A DNA stretch of 64,000 bases from Pseudomonadota bacterium (GTDB taxonomy: Bacteria > Myxococcota_A > UBA9042 > GCA-2863065), in assembly GCA_005776725.1 (NCBI GenBank), contig SXOO01000226.1:1-64000 (forward strand), written 5' to 3'. Made by a program: the position numbers and the translations under genes. Shown in pieces: positions 48,015 through 57,154 of the stretch. The notes below the pieces were generated by a model, which worked only from the letters and a program-made list of their open reading frames with translations, did not search any database and was not told the origin of the DNA. Each line of letters begins with the position of its first letter. Within the stretch, counting starts at the first letter, position 1.

Positions 48015-49870
48015 AGCACGAAGCGTCGCGGTCAACGCGGCGAAGAAAGCGGCCCACACCCTGGAAGGCGAAAGTCACCCGGGAAGGCCAGAAAGACCAC
48101 GGTGGTCGGTGCCTGCGTCAGCGGGAGACGCCACGGGGTCCGTTGAGAGACGCTGGGAGTCAGGCGGGTCACACTGCCCAAGGCTGTGAGCGGACGAGCT
48201 TCGGCTCGAAGACGGACAACGGGAGAACCACGGAGGTCATTGAAAAGCCAAGAGAGCATCGGTCGCAAACGTCCCGCAAGGGGCCGACGCGACAAGGATT
48301 CCCGAACGGCTCACATCCTGGTGGGTCACCGCTGCAAGAGACCGCCGGTTCGCCGGAGCGTGTCTTGTGGCGACAAAGAGCGAGCAGGGGATGTGGGGTG
48401 ACGAGCCTCACAGGTTGTTCGGGAGGAGCAAAGCTCTGAAGGTTGAACCCGATGAGCGCGAGCTGACGGCCTCGGAGACGAGGTGACGCGGCACGGGTAG
48501 AGAGAGGATGAAGCCCCTGAGGGTCTGAGAAAGGCCGAGAGGGGAGGGCGCCCGGTTTGGGATGGGATGCCGATTCTTTCTACTGGGGGCGCTGAACGGG
48601 ACGGAAACCTCGAGGGAGGATGCCGGTTGGTTGCTGTGGCTCACGCCGCACGCAAGCCGAAGGCAGGCTCTGGTTCAGGTCTCCGAAGTGGAGCCAAAGT
48701 TCGAGGGAGCACGCCTCGTTCACATGCACCGCAAGGCGCACGTGGAGAGGGCGGCTCCGCCACGGAAAACCCCAAGGACGCTTGAACGTCGAAGGGGGAG
48801 CGGCAACCCGATGGGTCGCTACGTGGTGGAGGGGCCTGCGCCGCAAGGTGTGGGTCGGACTTCGAGGGACAGGTAACCGCACGGGAGGCAGTCTCGTCCA
48901 CTGAGAGGTGGCGGGACCCTGGCCAGAGTCGCAAGACTCCGAGGAGGGCGCTTCGCAGGCGAAGCGACGACTTCGAGCATGCACGGCCAGTGGTGGCAAC
49001 GGTTCCTCACGGAGCCTAGCCGCAGCTGGTCGCGGCAACCACGGTGGGATTCGGCGCGAGCCGGCTCCCGAACGTGGCGCAACGAGGGGCAACCCTCGCG
49101 GTGAGAACGCCCAAGAGAGCACATGGCCGGACCCGATCTGCAACATGGTCGAGCCCTGGTACGGCTCCGGGGCACTCCGCAAACCCTCGAGGGCGGTGAC
49201 TGGAAACGGTCACGACGCCGAGGGGGGCATCGGCCGCGCGAGCGGTACGACGGGTGTCTTGGGGAGAAAAGCTCTGAAGGGAAGAACCCGGAGAGCGGAG
49301 CGGCACGAAACATGGCCGCAAGGCGAGTTACTAATGCCCCTGAGGACCCGAAAGAAGGTCGGGAGGGGTCGCAGCACTCGGGGTTGGGAACCCGAGACGC
49401 TGATGGAGCCCGTGAGGGTGCCCACAGTGCGCCGCAAGGCGGCTAAGTCACTCGTTGAGAGACGCTGAGCGGGGAGAAACCCCATGGGAGGCGCCTCGGA
49501 CGACACGACGGTTCACCGTCGCGTGCGCCCGAGGCCGCTCGGAATCGGCTACCGGACCCCTCGGGGCACCGGGGGTCTCCGCAGCGGGCGCAAAGGCCAA
49601 GGGAGAATCCGCCACCTTCAACGGTGAGTGCGGTTGGCGAACATCGGAAAACCCTGCGGGCGTCGAAACGCCGGGAGGGGAGCGAAGAACCCAATACCTT
49701 CGCTACGATGGCGCTGAAAAGCTCCGAGGGTCGTGTGAACCCGCATGGGAGGCGACGGGCTTGCCCGGTCGATGACGGCGCGTGAACCTCCGGAGGGAGA
49801 GTCCGCACTCATCTTCGATGAAAATGTGCATGCTCACGGTACGCGTCGGGCTGCGGGAGACCGCAGCCTC
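48015..49870 (+). ncRNA. Candidate large structured non-coding RNA made of two diverged ~0.86 kb tandem copies
   Basis: No consistent CDS; many GNRA (GCAA, GAGA, GAAA) and UUCG-capped hairpins on + strand; collinear internal duplication with compensatory stem changes; sigma-54 promoter upstream and terminator-like hairpins at end. Boundaries approximate. Confidence 0.6.
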
Positions 49871-49886
49871 GGCGCTACTGCCGTTT
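49849..49886 (+). terminator. Two adjacent hairpins: GGCTGCGG-GAGA-CCGCAGCC and CGGC-gctact-GCCG-TTT
   Basis: Perfect 8-bp GNRA hairpin followed by a 4-bp hairpin and TTT; marks the probable 3' end of the ncRNA or a leader attenuator upstream of trpE. Confidence 0.45.
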
Positions 49887-49965
49887 AAGCCCCGTGCGGC
49901 GTTCCCTGCTAGTCGGGGGCCGCGTCACTGGAGGTCGTCGCCGAGATGCGGCAGGATGGCCCGCC

Positions 49966-51534
49966 GTGAGTGAGCTGCCCCCAAAGGACTGCGAGTCATT
50001 CATCCGCGTCGTCACTCGGGCGATGGCTACGCTCGCTCCCGAAGCGCGCGGGGTGGTTGTCCCCGTGGTCTGCGAGATGATCGCCGACCTCCTCACGCCG
50101 CTCACCGCCTATCGTCGCCTCGACCGCGACCCGTCGGATCCCCCTTTCCTGCTCGAGTCGGTCGAGGGTGGGGAGCGGTGGGCACGCTGGTCCTTCATCG
50201 GCCTTGCGACGCGGCGCCGGCTCGTCGTCACCGGTAATCGCCTCACGATCGCCACCCGCTCACAGACCTCGGTCATCGAGAGCGCCGATCCGCTCGCTGC
50301 CCTCGGCGATGAAGCGGCTGCGTTCGTACCCGTCGCCACGGAAGGGCTCCCGCGCTTCTGGGGGGGCCTGGTCGGGGTGCTGGGGTACGACGTCGTCCGC
50401 TTCGTGGAGCGGCTCCCACGCCTCGCCATTCGCGACCTCCCGCTCCCCGACGCGGTCCTCGTGGAGCCTGGCGTCGTGGTCGCGCTGGACGGGCTCCGGC
50501 AGCGGGCCAACCTCATCTGTCCCATCCCGGTGGAGCGGGGCGCCCACTCCGAGGCCGAGCTGGCCGCCGCTTGGGAGCAGGCCCAGGCTGCGCTGTCCGC
50601 GGTCCGGGCACGCCTTCGAGGCGTCGAGCCCGAGTCCGTGGCCGCCATCGTCCTCGAACCGCTCCCGACCGAACCGGTCGAGTCGCTGGATCGCGCGGAG
50701 TTCTGTCGGGCGGTCCTCCGCGCCAAGGAGTACATCGCCGCGGGTGACGTAATCCAGGTGGTGCTCTCGCGGCGCCTCGAGCTCCCGCGCCCCTTCGGGG
50801 TCGAGGCCCTGGAGCTCTACCGGGCCTTGCGGCTCATGAACCCTTCGCCCTACATGTTCTGCTTCCGATTCCCGGCCGGGCCCGGCGTGACCAGCGCCTT
50901 CGAGGTCGTCGGGGCCAGCCCCGAGGTGCTCGTGCGCCGCGAGGCCGACACGGTCACCGTCCGCCCGATCGCGGGTACCCGTCGCCGCGGGCCCACGCCA
51001 GAGGAGGACGCCGCGATCGAGGCCGAGCTTCGGGCCGATCCCAAGGAGCTGGCCGAGCACGTGATGCTGGTCGACCTCGGGCGCAACGACGTCGGGCGGC
51101 TCGCTGTCCCCGGCACCGTCCGCGTGACCGACCGTTTCATTGTGGAGCGTTACAGCCACGTGATGCACCTCGTCAGTCAGGTCGAGGGCACGGTCCCCAA
51201 GGACACCCGCGCCGACGCGGTGATCCGAGCGACCTTCCCAGCGGGCACGCTGTCGGGTGCGCCGAAGGTGCGCGCCCTGGAGATCATCGAGGAACTCGAG
51301 CCCACGGGCCGCGGCGTCTACGGCGGGGCGGTGGGTTATCTCGGGTATGACGGCACGCTGGATCTCGCGATCGCGATCCGCTCGATCGTTGGCCTCCCCG
51401 CGTCGCTCCTGGTGCAGACCGGGGCCGGTGTGGTCTACGACTCGGAGCCGGAGCGGGAGTTCGAGGAGACTCGGGAGAAGGCACGTGGCGTGCTCGCTGC
51501 GATCCGCCTCGCGCGGCAGCTGGGAGGCGCCTGA
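49966..51534 (+). CDS. trpE: Anthranilate synthase component I
   Basis: GTG start at 49966; RAKEYIAAGDVIQVVLSRRLELP, SPYMFCFRFP, VRPIAGTRRRGPTPEED, ATFPAGTLSGAPKVRALEIIEELEPTGRGVYGGAVGYLGYDGTLDLAIAIR. Confidence 0.96.
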   Translation: MSELPPKDCESFIRVVTRAMATLAPEARGVVVPVVCEMIADLLTPLTAYRRLDRDPSDPPFLLESVEGGERWARWSFIGLATRRRLVVTGNRLTIATRSQTSVIESADPLAALGDEAAAFVPVATEGLPRFWGGLVGVLGYDVVRFVERLPRLAIRDLPLPDAVLVEPGVVVALDGLRQRANLICPIPVERGAHSEAELAAAWEQAQAALSAVRARLRGVEPESVAAIVLEPLPTEPVESLDRAEFCRAVLRAKEYIAAGDVIQVVLSRRLELPRPFGVEALELYRALRLMNPSPYMFCFRFPAGPGVTSAFEVVGASPEVLVRREADTVTVRPIAGTRRRGPTPEEDAAIEAELRADPKELAEHVMLVDLGRNDVGRLAVPGTVRVTDRFIVERYSHVMHLVSQVEGTVPKDTRADAVIRATFPAGTLSGAPKVRALEIIEELEPTGRGVYGGAVGYLGYDGTLDLAIAIRSIVGLPASLLVQTGAGVVYDSEPEREFEETREKARGVLAAIRLARQLGGA

Positions 51535-51537
51535 GCC

Positions 51538-52113
51538 ATGATCCTCATGGTCGACAACTACGACTCCTTCACGTTCAACCTCGTCCAGTACTTCGGCGAG
51601 CTCGGACGGACCGTTCGCGTCGAACGAAACGACGCGCTCACGGTCGACGACGTGGTGGCCCTCGGGCCCCGTGCCATCGTGGTGAGCCCGGGCCCCTGCT
51701 CGCCTGCTGAGGCGGGGATCTCCGTCCCGGTGATTCAGAGGCTCTCCGGGGTGATCCCGATCCTCGGGGTGTGTCTCGGACACCAGAGCATCGCGCACGC
51801 CTTCGGCGGCCGGGTGGTGCGCGCCTCCAGGATCATGCACGGCAAGACGTCGCCGATCGTTCACGACGGCAGCGACGTGTTCTCCGGGCTGCCCAGCCCC
51901 TTCACCGCCACGCGGTACCACTCCCTGTGCGCCGAGCCGGGCTCGCTCCCGGCGTCGCTCGCGGTCACGGCGCGCGCGGGCGACGACGGTACGATCATGG
52001 GTCTCCGACACACCACCCACCCCACCTTCGGGGTCCAGTTCCATCCCGAGTCGATCCTCAGCGAGCACGGCCACCAGCTCCTCCGCAACTTCCTCGAGCT
52101 CGCGGGATGCTGA
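51538..52113 (+). CDS. trpG: Anthranilate synthase component II (glutamine amidotransferase)
   Basis: [60 protein letters not shown]. Confidence 0.97.
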   Translation: MILMVDNYDSFTFNLVQYFGELGRTVRVERNDALTVDDVVALGPRAIVVSPGPCSPAEAGISVPVIQRLSGVIPILGVCLGHQSIAHAFGGRVVRASRIMHGKTSPIVHDGSDVFSGLPSPFTATRYHSLCAEPGSLPASLAVTARAGDDGTIMGLRHTTHPTFGVQFHPESILSEHGHQLLRNFLELAGC

Positions 52114-53114
52114 GGCCGTGGCTCGAGCGGATCCTCGACGGGGGGCTGCTCTCCGTAGACGAAGCGCGCGCGGCGTTCGATGCGGTCATGGCCGGCGCCC
52201 CGGCCGCGCAGGTTGCGGGTTTCCTCACGGCGCTCCGGCTCCGTGGCGAGACCGACGACGAGATCGAGGGCGCCGCGCGCTCGCTCCGGGCGCACGCGCA
52301 GCCGCTCCACCATGAGCTGCCGGTCGTCCTCGACACGTGCGGCACCGGCGGGGACGGCGCGGGCACCTTCAACATCTCCACCACGGTCGCGTTCGTTTGT
52401 GCTGGCGCCGGCGTTGCCGTGGCCAAACACGGCAATCGGGCAGTGTCCAGCCGCTCGGGCAGCGCGGACGTCCTCGAGGCGCTCGGGGTTCCCCTAATCG
52501 GCGACGCGGTCCTCGCCCGCGCGGCGCTTTCCGAGGACCGGTTCGCGTTTCTCTTCGCGCCGGCCTGGCACCCCGCTATGCGTTCGGTGGGCGCCGTTCG
52601 GCGTGAGCTGGGCGTTCGCACCGTGATGAATCTGCTCGGTCCGCTGGTCAACCCGGCCCGGGCCACGCACCAGCTGGTGGGTGTGTACTCCCTGGAGCGC
52701 GTCGAGCCGACCGCTCGTGTCCTCGGGCGCCTCGGCTCGCGCCGCGCCATCGTGGTCCATGGCGATGGTGCGCTCGACGAGCTCAGCCTCGCGGGCCCCA
52801 CCCGCGTGGCGGTGGTCTCGGGCCCGGCAGTGGAGGTCTTCGATACCCACCCCGAGGCCATCGGGCTCGGGAGCTCGCCGCTCTCCGCGCTGGCGGGTGG
52901 TGACGCCCAGGACAACGCGCGCCTCCTCGTGGCCCTCCTCGAGGGGCAGGTAGGCCCCCGTCGGGACGCTGTCTTGCTCAACGCGGCCTGGGCGCTCTTC
53001 GCGGCCGAAGCGGCCGAGAGCCCCGTGGCCGGCCTGGAGCTCGCTCGCCGTGCGCTGGACAGCGGCGCCGCCTTGGCCGTCCTCGAGGCGGCCCGCCGCC
53101 GGAGGACCCCATGA
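52107..53114 (+). CDS. trpD: Anthranilate phosphoribosyltransferase
   Basis: ATG at 52107; [52 protein letters not shown]. Confidence 0.96.
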   Translation: MLRPWLERILDGGLLSVDEARAAFDAVMAGAPAAQVAGFLTALRLRGETDDEIEGAARSLRAHAQPLHHELPVVLDTCGTGGDGAGTFNISTTVAFVCAGAGVAVAKHGNRAVSSRSGSADVLEALGVPLIGDAVLARAALSEDRFAFLFAPAWHPAMRSVGAVRRELGVRTVMNLLGPLVNPARATHQLVGVYSLERVEPTARVLGRLGSRRAIVVHGDGALDELSLAGPTRVAVVSGPAVEVFDTHPEAIGLGSSPLSALAGGDAQDNARLLVALLEGQVGPRRDAVLLNAAWALFAAEAAESPVAGLELARRALDSGAALAVLEAARRRRTP

Positions 53115-53887
53115 CGACTTATCTCGAAGACATCCTCGAGCGGAAGCGGCGCGAGGTCCGCGCCCTAGATGTGGACCTCGGGGCGCTGACCGAGCGCGTG
53201 ACGCGGTGCCGGACGGAGGTGCTGCCCCGGCTTCGCACCCCTGGACGCTTGAGCGTCATCGCGGAGCACAAGCGGCGTTCACCGTCGCGGGGCGCGCTTG
53301 CAGCGCAGAGCGACGCGGCCGCAGTCGGCGCGGCCTACTCGGCGGCCGGAGCCGCCGCGATCAGTGTGCTCACCGACGGTGAGGGGTTCGGGGGGAGCCC
53401 GGACGACCTGCGGCAAGTGAAGGCCGCCGTGGACGTCCCGGTGCTCTGTAAGGACTTCATCGTCTCTCCGCTGCAGGTTCTGCTCGCGCGTGAGTGGGGC
53501 GCGGACCTCGTGCTCCTCATCGTGGCGGCGCTGTCACCGGCGGAGCTCGCGCGACTTCACGCGCTTGCGGAGTCGCTCGGCATGACGCCCCTGGTCGAGG
53601 TCCACGACGCACACGAGCTCACGGTTGCGGCCAACGTCGGAGCGCGGCTCATCGGTGTCAACACGCGCAATCTCCACACCTTCGAGGTCGACCTCGGGCT
53701 CGCCGAGCGCCTTGCGGCGCGCTTCCCCAGCGGGGCGGTGCGCGTGGCGGAGAGCGGGATACGCACCGCGGCGGACGCACGCCGGATGCGCGACGCGGGC
53801 TACCACGCGATCCTCGTGGGCGAGCAGTTCATGGCCACCGGCGACCCGGGCCGCGCGCTGGCAGCGATGCTGGCCGAGGTCGGCTGA
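53111..53887 (+). CDS. trpC: Indole-3-glycerol phosphate synthase
   Basis: YLEDILERKRREV; VIAEHKRRSPSRG; ISVLTDGEGFGGSPDDL; VPVLCKDFIVSPLQ; LIGVNTRNLHTFEVD; VAESGIRTAADARRM. Confidence 0.96.
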   Translation: MTTYLEDILERKRREVRALDVDLGALTERVTRCRTEVLPRLRTPGRLSVIAEHKRRSPSRGALAAQSDAAAVGAAYSAAGAAAISVLTDGEGFGGSPDDLRQVKAAVDVPVLCKDFIVSPLQVLLAREWGADLVLLIVAALSPAELARLHALAESLGMTPLVEVHDAHELTVAANVGARLIGVNTRNLHTFEVDLGLAERLAARFPSGAVRVAESGIRTAADARRMRDAGYHAILVGEQFMATGDPGRALAAMLAEVG

Positions 53888-53888
53888 G

Positions 53889-54572
53889 TTGGACGTGAAC
53901 GCCGACATCCCGGGCGTGCGAAGGCCGTTCACAGCCCTCGGGCGCGCGGCGGCGCTGCAGCTCAAGGTTTGTGGTCTCACCGAGCCGCTCCCCGAAACCG
54001 CGCTCGCGGGCGTGGACGCGATCGGTCTGAACGCCGTCCCGTGGAGCCGGCGCTACGTCACGCCGGAGGCGGCCGCCACCCTCCGCGCCACCCTCCCCAC
54101 GGGAGTGGCCGTGGTCCTCGTCGTGGCGGATCCACCGGATGGGCACGTCGAGTCGTACCTCCAGGCACTCGAGGTCGACTGGCTTCAGTTCCACGGCGAC
54201 GAGTCGCCCGAGAGGTGTCGGTCGTATGGCAGACCGTATCTCAAGGCGTTCCCGGCCCGGCCCGAGTCGCTCGGGCGGCTGCAGCCTTACCTCGAACACG
54301 GCTGGTTCCTCATCGACGCGCCGGGCCCGGGCGGGACGGGGGAGCGCGCCGATCTCTCGTGCGTCCGCGAGCTCGTCGACGTGGGTCACCGCCTCGGCGC
54401 CAGCGCGTTCGTCGCGGGCGGCCTCAACTCTGAGAACGTGGGTGACGTGGTGCATGACGTGAGGCCTGCCGGGGTAGACGTCGCGTCGGGCGTGGAGGTG
54501 TCGGGGGCCTCTCGAGCCACGAAGAGCCCAGCGCTGATCCAGGCGTTCGTCGCCGCCGCGAGGGCCGCGTGA
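53889..54572 (+). CDS. trpF: Phosphoribosylanthranilate isomerase
   Basis: LKVCGLTEPL; LQFHGDESPERC; LIDAPGPGGTG; VAGGLNSENVGDVVHDVRPAGVDVASGVE. Confidence 0.93.
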   Translation: MDVNADIPGVRRPFTALGRAAALQLKVCGLTEPLPETALAGVDAIGLNAVPWSRRYVTPEAAATLRATLPTGVAVVLVVADPPDGHVESYLQALEVDWLQFHGDESPERCRSYGRPYLKAFPARPESLGRLQPYLEHGWFLIDAPGPGGTGERADLSCVRELVDVGHRLGASAFVAGGLNSENVGDVVHDVRPAGVDVASGVEVSGASRATKSPALIQAFVAAARAA

Positions 54573-55408
54573 CTCGCCGCGTAGCCAGCCACGTCCTCGA
54601 GCAGGTGGGTGCGTCCCGCCGCGTGCTGCTCCTCGGGCTCTGCCTCCTCGGCTTCTCCCGGTCTGCCCTCGCGTCGGACGCCGTGGCTCGAGCGGTGGAA
54701 GACCTCTCGACGTGTCACTCCGTGGAAGACGCGCTGTGTCAGTCGGCGCTCGCGCGGCTGACCAACTGGGGGGAGGAGGCCGTCGAGCCGCTCGCGGCCG
54801 CGTTCGATAGCCTGCCGCCGACCGGCCAGGTCCTGGCTGTCACGGCCTTTGCGCGGATCGGCTGCCCTTCGTCCACCCGGTTTCTCTTGCGCGTCGCTCG
54901 CAAGGGGACCCCGTCCCACCGCGCCCTGGCGCTGGGAGCGTTGGGCTCCCGGCCGGGGCCCGAGGTCCAGCGGGCGCTGATCGAGGCGCTGGCGGCCCCA
55001 GAGATCCCGATCCGCGTCGCCGCCGCCGAGGGTCTCGGGCGCACTCTCGAAGGTCGTGAGGTCGTCGGGCTGGTGCGGGCCCTCTCTCGCGCCTCCTCGG
55101 ACCGATCGGAGACGGTCGCCGTGGCTGCGGTTCAGAGCCTCGGGCTCGTGGGCGACAACCGCGCTGCGCCCGCCGTCCTCGGCGCTCTGGCGTCTCCGCG
55201 CATCAGCCTGCGGCGAGCGGCGGTCTTCTCGTCGCGCATGTTGTCCGACCTTCGCCTGGTGCCGCCGCTCATCGAGCTGCTGCGCGGCGAAGATCGGCTG
55301 CTCGCCGAAGACGCCTCGCGGGCTCTGACTCACCTGACCGGGCAGACGTTCTCCGTCGACTACGCCCTCTGGCGTGGCTGGTGGCGCGAGAACTGCCCAA
55401 AGCGCTGA
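54569..55408 (+). CDS. HEAT-repeat protein with signal peptide
   Basis: GTG start overlapping the trpF stop (GTGA); repeated HEAT-like helices (ALIEALAAPEIPIRVAAAEGLGRTLEG). Confidence 0.75.
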   Translation: MTRRVASHVLEQVGASRRVLLLGLCLLGFSRSALASDAVARAVEDLSTCHSVEDALCQSALARLTNWGEEAVEPLAAAFDSLPPTGQVLAVTAFARIGCPSSTRFLLRVARKGTPSHRALALGALGSRPGPEVQRALIEALAAPEIPIRVAAAEGLGRTLEGREVVGLVRALSRASSDRSETVAVAAVQSLGLVGDNRAAPAVLGALASPRISLRRAAVFSSRMLSDLRLVPPLIELLRGEDRLLAEDASRALTHLTGQTFSVDYALWRGWWRENCPKR

Positions 55409-55481
55409 CGGGCCCGGGCCCTGAGGGCCGGCCCGGCGCGGAAACTGGCCGCGAGCGAGGCGCGGGCCTATAGAACGCGGC

Positions 55482-57101
55482 ATGACCGCCCTTGTCGCCC
55501 TGGCAATGCTGCTTCCTCCTCACGACGAATCCCAGCTCCTCTACTCGACGCAGGTCGCCTGGAGCGACAGCGGTGAACCCCTCATCACGGTTGGGCTCAT
55601 GGACGAGCAAGCGGCGACCACACTGTCTGCGGTGAAGGGCCCGCTGCGCGTCACGGTCTCCGGTGGCGGCGCCGCCGCGGTGGTGCTCCCGGCGGGCGTC
55701 GAGCTCACCGCCCAGGTGGAGCACGGCGTGCCGGGTCGCACGCGTTATCGCGTAGTGCTCGAGGGGCACTCCGGGAGCGCGCTCGAGGCGGTGCGCGAGG
55801 CCAGGCTGCGGTGGGAGAAGGCGGGGCTCCGCACCGAAGTGGTGGAGCTCGGCGGTGTGGTCAGCTTCGGCGGGCGAATGCTCGACAACCGCCGCGCCCT
55901 CGTCGTCGAGGCCGGATTCCTCGACACGAAGGAGGCGGCGCAGGCGCGGGCCAACGCGATCAGCGCAGACGCCACGCTGGAGCGGCCCGCATGGGCCTTC
56001 GCAGATCCGGTGACGCGGGCGCAAGGCGTGGTGGTGGCCGTCGACGAGGAGGCGGGCGTCCGCATCGAGCAGCGCGACCTCCTCACGGTCGAGGCCGTGG
56101 ACGGCGGCCCGATCGAGGTGAAGAACGTGGAGGTCGACAAGGGCTTTCCCACCCACAAGTTCGAGACTCGCAGGTATCGCGGCGCGATCATCCTGGCGGT
56201 GGGCAAGACGGGGCAGCTCGCGGTGATCAACCGGGTGGGCTTCGAGGACATGTTGAAGGGCATCGTGCCGGCAGAGATCTTCCCCACCGCACCCGCTGCA
56301 GCGCTCGACGCCCAGGCGATCTCTGCGCGGGGCGAGCTGTTCGCTCAGCTAGGCATCCGCAACATCGCGGACCCCTACCTCACCTGTGCCTCGCAGGAGT
56401 GCCAGGCGTACGGCGGACTCACGAAGGAGCAGGCGTCCACGAACGCTGCGGTGGAGCGGACGCGCGGCCAGATGTTGTTCACGGGCGACGGCCGCATCGT
56501 CGACAGCGTCTATCACGCAGACAGCGGCGGTCACACCGAGCACAACGAGAACGTCTGGGCGGGCCTCCCGAACCCCACGCTGCGGGGGCGCCTCGACGCT
56601 GGCGCCTCGGCGCAGCCTCCGTGGCCGCAGGGGACGGTCCCCACGGACGAGGCGCTGCTCTCGTTCCTGAACGAGACCCCGAAGGGCTACTTTCCGACCG
56701 AGTCACCGCGGCCCAACCCGGTGTTCCGGTGGGTCGAGAACATCCCGCGGGCGAAGCTGGACTCCCTGGTGGCCACGAAGCTCAAGGTGGGCTCGGTGAC
56801 CCAGCTCGAGGTGCTCGAACGCGGCGTCAGCGGTCGCGCCAAGAAGCTGCGTGTCACCGGCCAGGCGGGTACGGCCGACGTGGAGGGCGAGCTCACCATC
56901 CGGCGGCTCTTCGGCTCGCTCAAGAGCGCGATGTTCGTGATCCAGCCCCTGCCGAGCGCCTGGCGGTTCGTCGGGGGCGGCCACGGTCACGGCGTCGGCA
57001 TGAGCCAGTACGGCGCCATGGGCATGGCGGTGAAGGGTCGGAGCGCGGCCGACATCCTGGCGCATTACTACCTGGGCAGCCGAGTGGAGCGGGTCTACTG
57101 A
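55482..57101 (+). CDS. SpoIID/LytB domain protein
   Basis: GFEDMLKGIVPAEIFPTAPAAALDAQAISARGELFAQLG; ACTLTCASQECQAYGG-like region YLTCASQECQAYGGLTKEQASTNAAVERTRGQML; GGHGHGVGMSQYGAMGMAVKGRSAADILAHYY. Confidence 0.92.
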   Translation: MTALVALAMLLPPHDESQLLYSTQVAWSDSGEPLITVGLMDEQAATTLSAVKGPLRVTVSGGGAAAVVLPAGVELTAQVEHGVPGRTRYRVVLEGHSGSALEAVREARLRWEKAGLRTEVVELGGVVSFGGRMLDNRRALVVEAGFLDTKEAAQARANAISADATLERPAWAFADPVTRAQGVVVAVDEEAGVRIEQRDLLTVEAVDGGPIEVKNVEVDKGFPTHKFETRRYRGAIILAVGKTGQLAVINRVGFEDMLKGIVPAEIFPTAPAAALDAQAISARGELFAQLGIRNIADPYLTCASQECQAYGGLTKEQASTNAAVERTRGQMLFTGDGRIVDSVYHADSGGHTEHNENVWAGLPNPTLRGRLDAGASAQPPWPQGTVPTDEALLSFLNETPKGYFPTESPRPNPVFRWVENIPRAKLDSLVATKLKVGSVTQLEVLERGVSGRAKKLRVTGQAGTADVEGELTIRRLFGSLKSAMFVIQPLPSAWRFVGGGHGHGVGMSQYGAMGMAVKGRSAADILAHYYLGSRVERVY

Positions 57102-57154
57102 GCCGCGACTGAGCCAGCGGAATCGCGGGTGCTCGTTCGTGTAGACTCGGCCTC

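Noticed and set aside
48580-49313. Minus-strand ORFs of 200 and 164 aa (48580..49182, 48819..49313) in the hairpin-rich region
   Set aside because: Arg/Pro/Ser-rich, mutually overlapping and competing with + strand ORFs; no recognisable domain. They look like chance translations of a structured RNA gene, although similar 'hypothetical proteins' may exist in databases
48000-49900. Group II intron or retron explanation for the structured region
   Set aside because: No reverse transcriptase ORF and no clear domain V (AGC...GTTC hairpin) or intron-end motif could be read; not excluded without Infernal
50260-52074. 604-aa minus-strand ORF
   Set aside because: Antisense shadow of trpE/trpG, whose motifs are unambiguous
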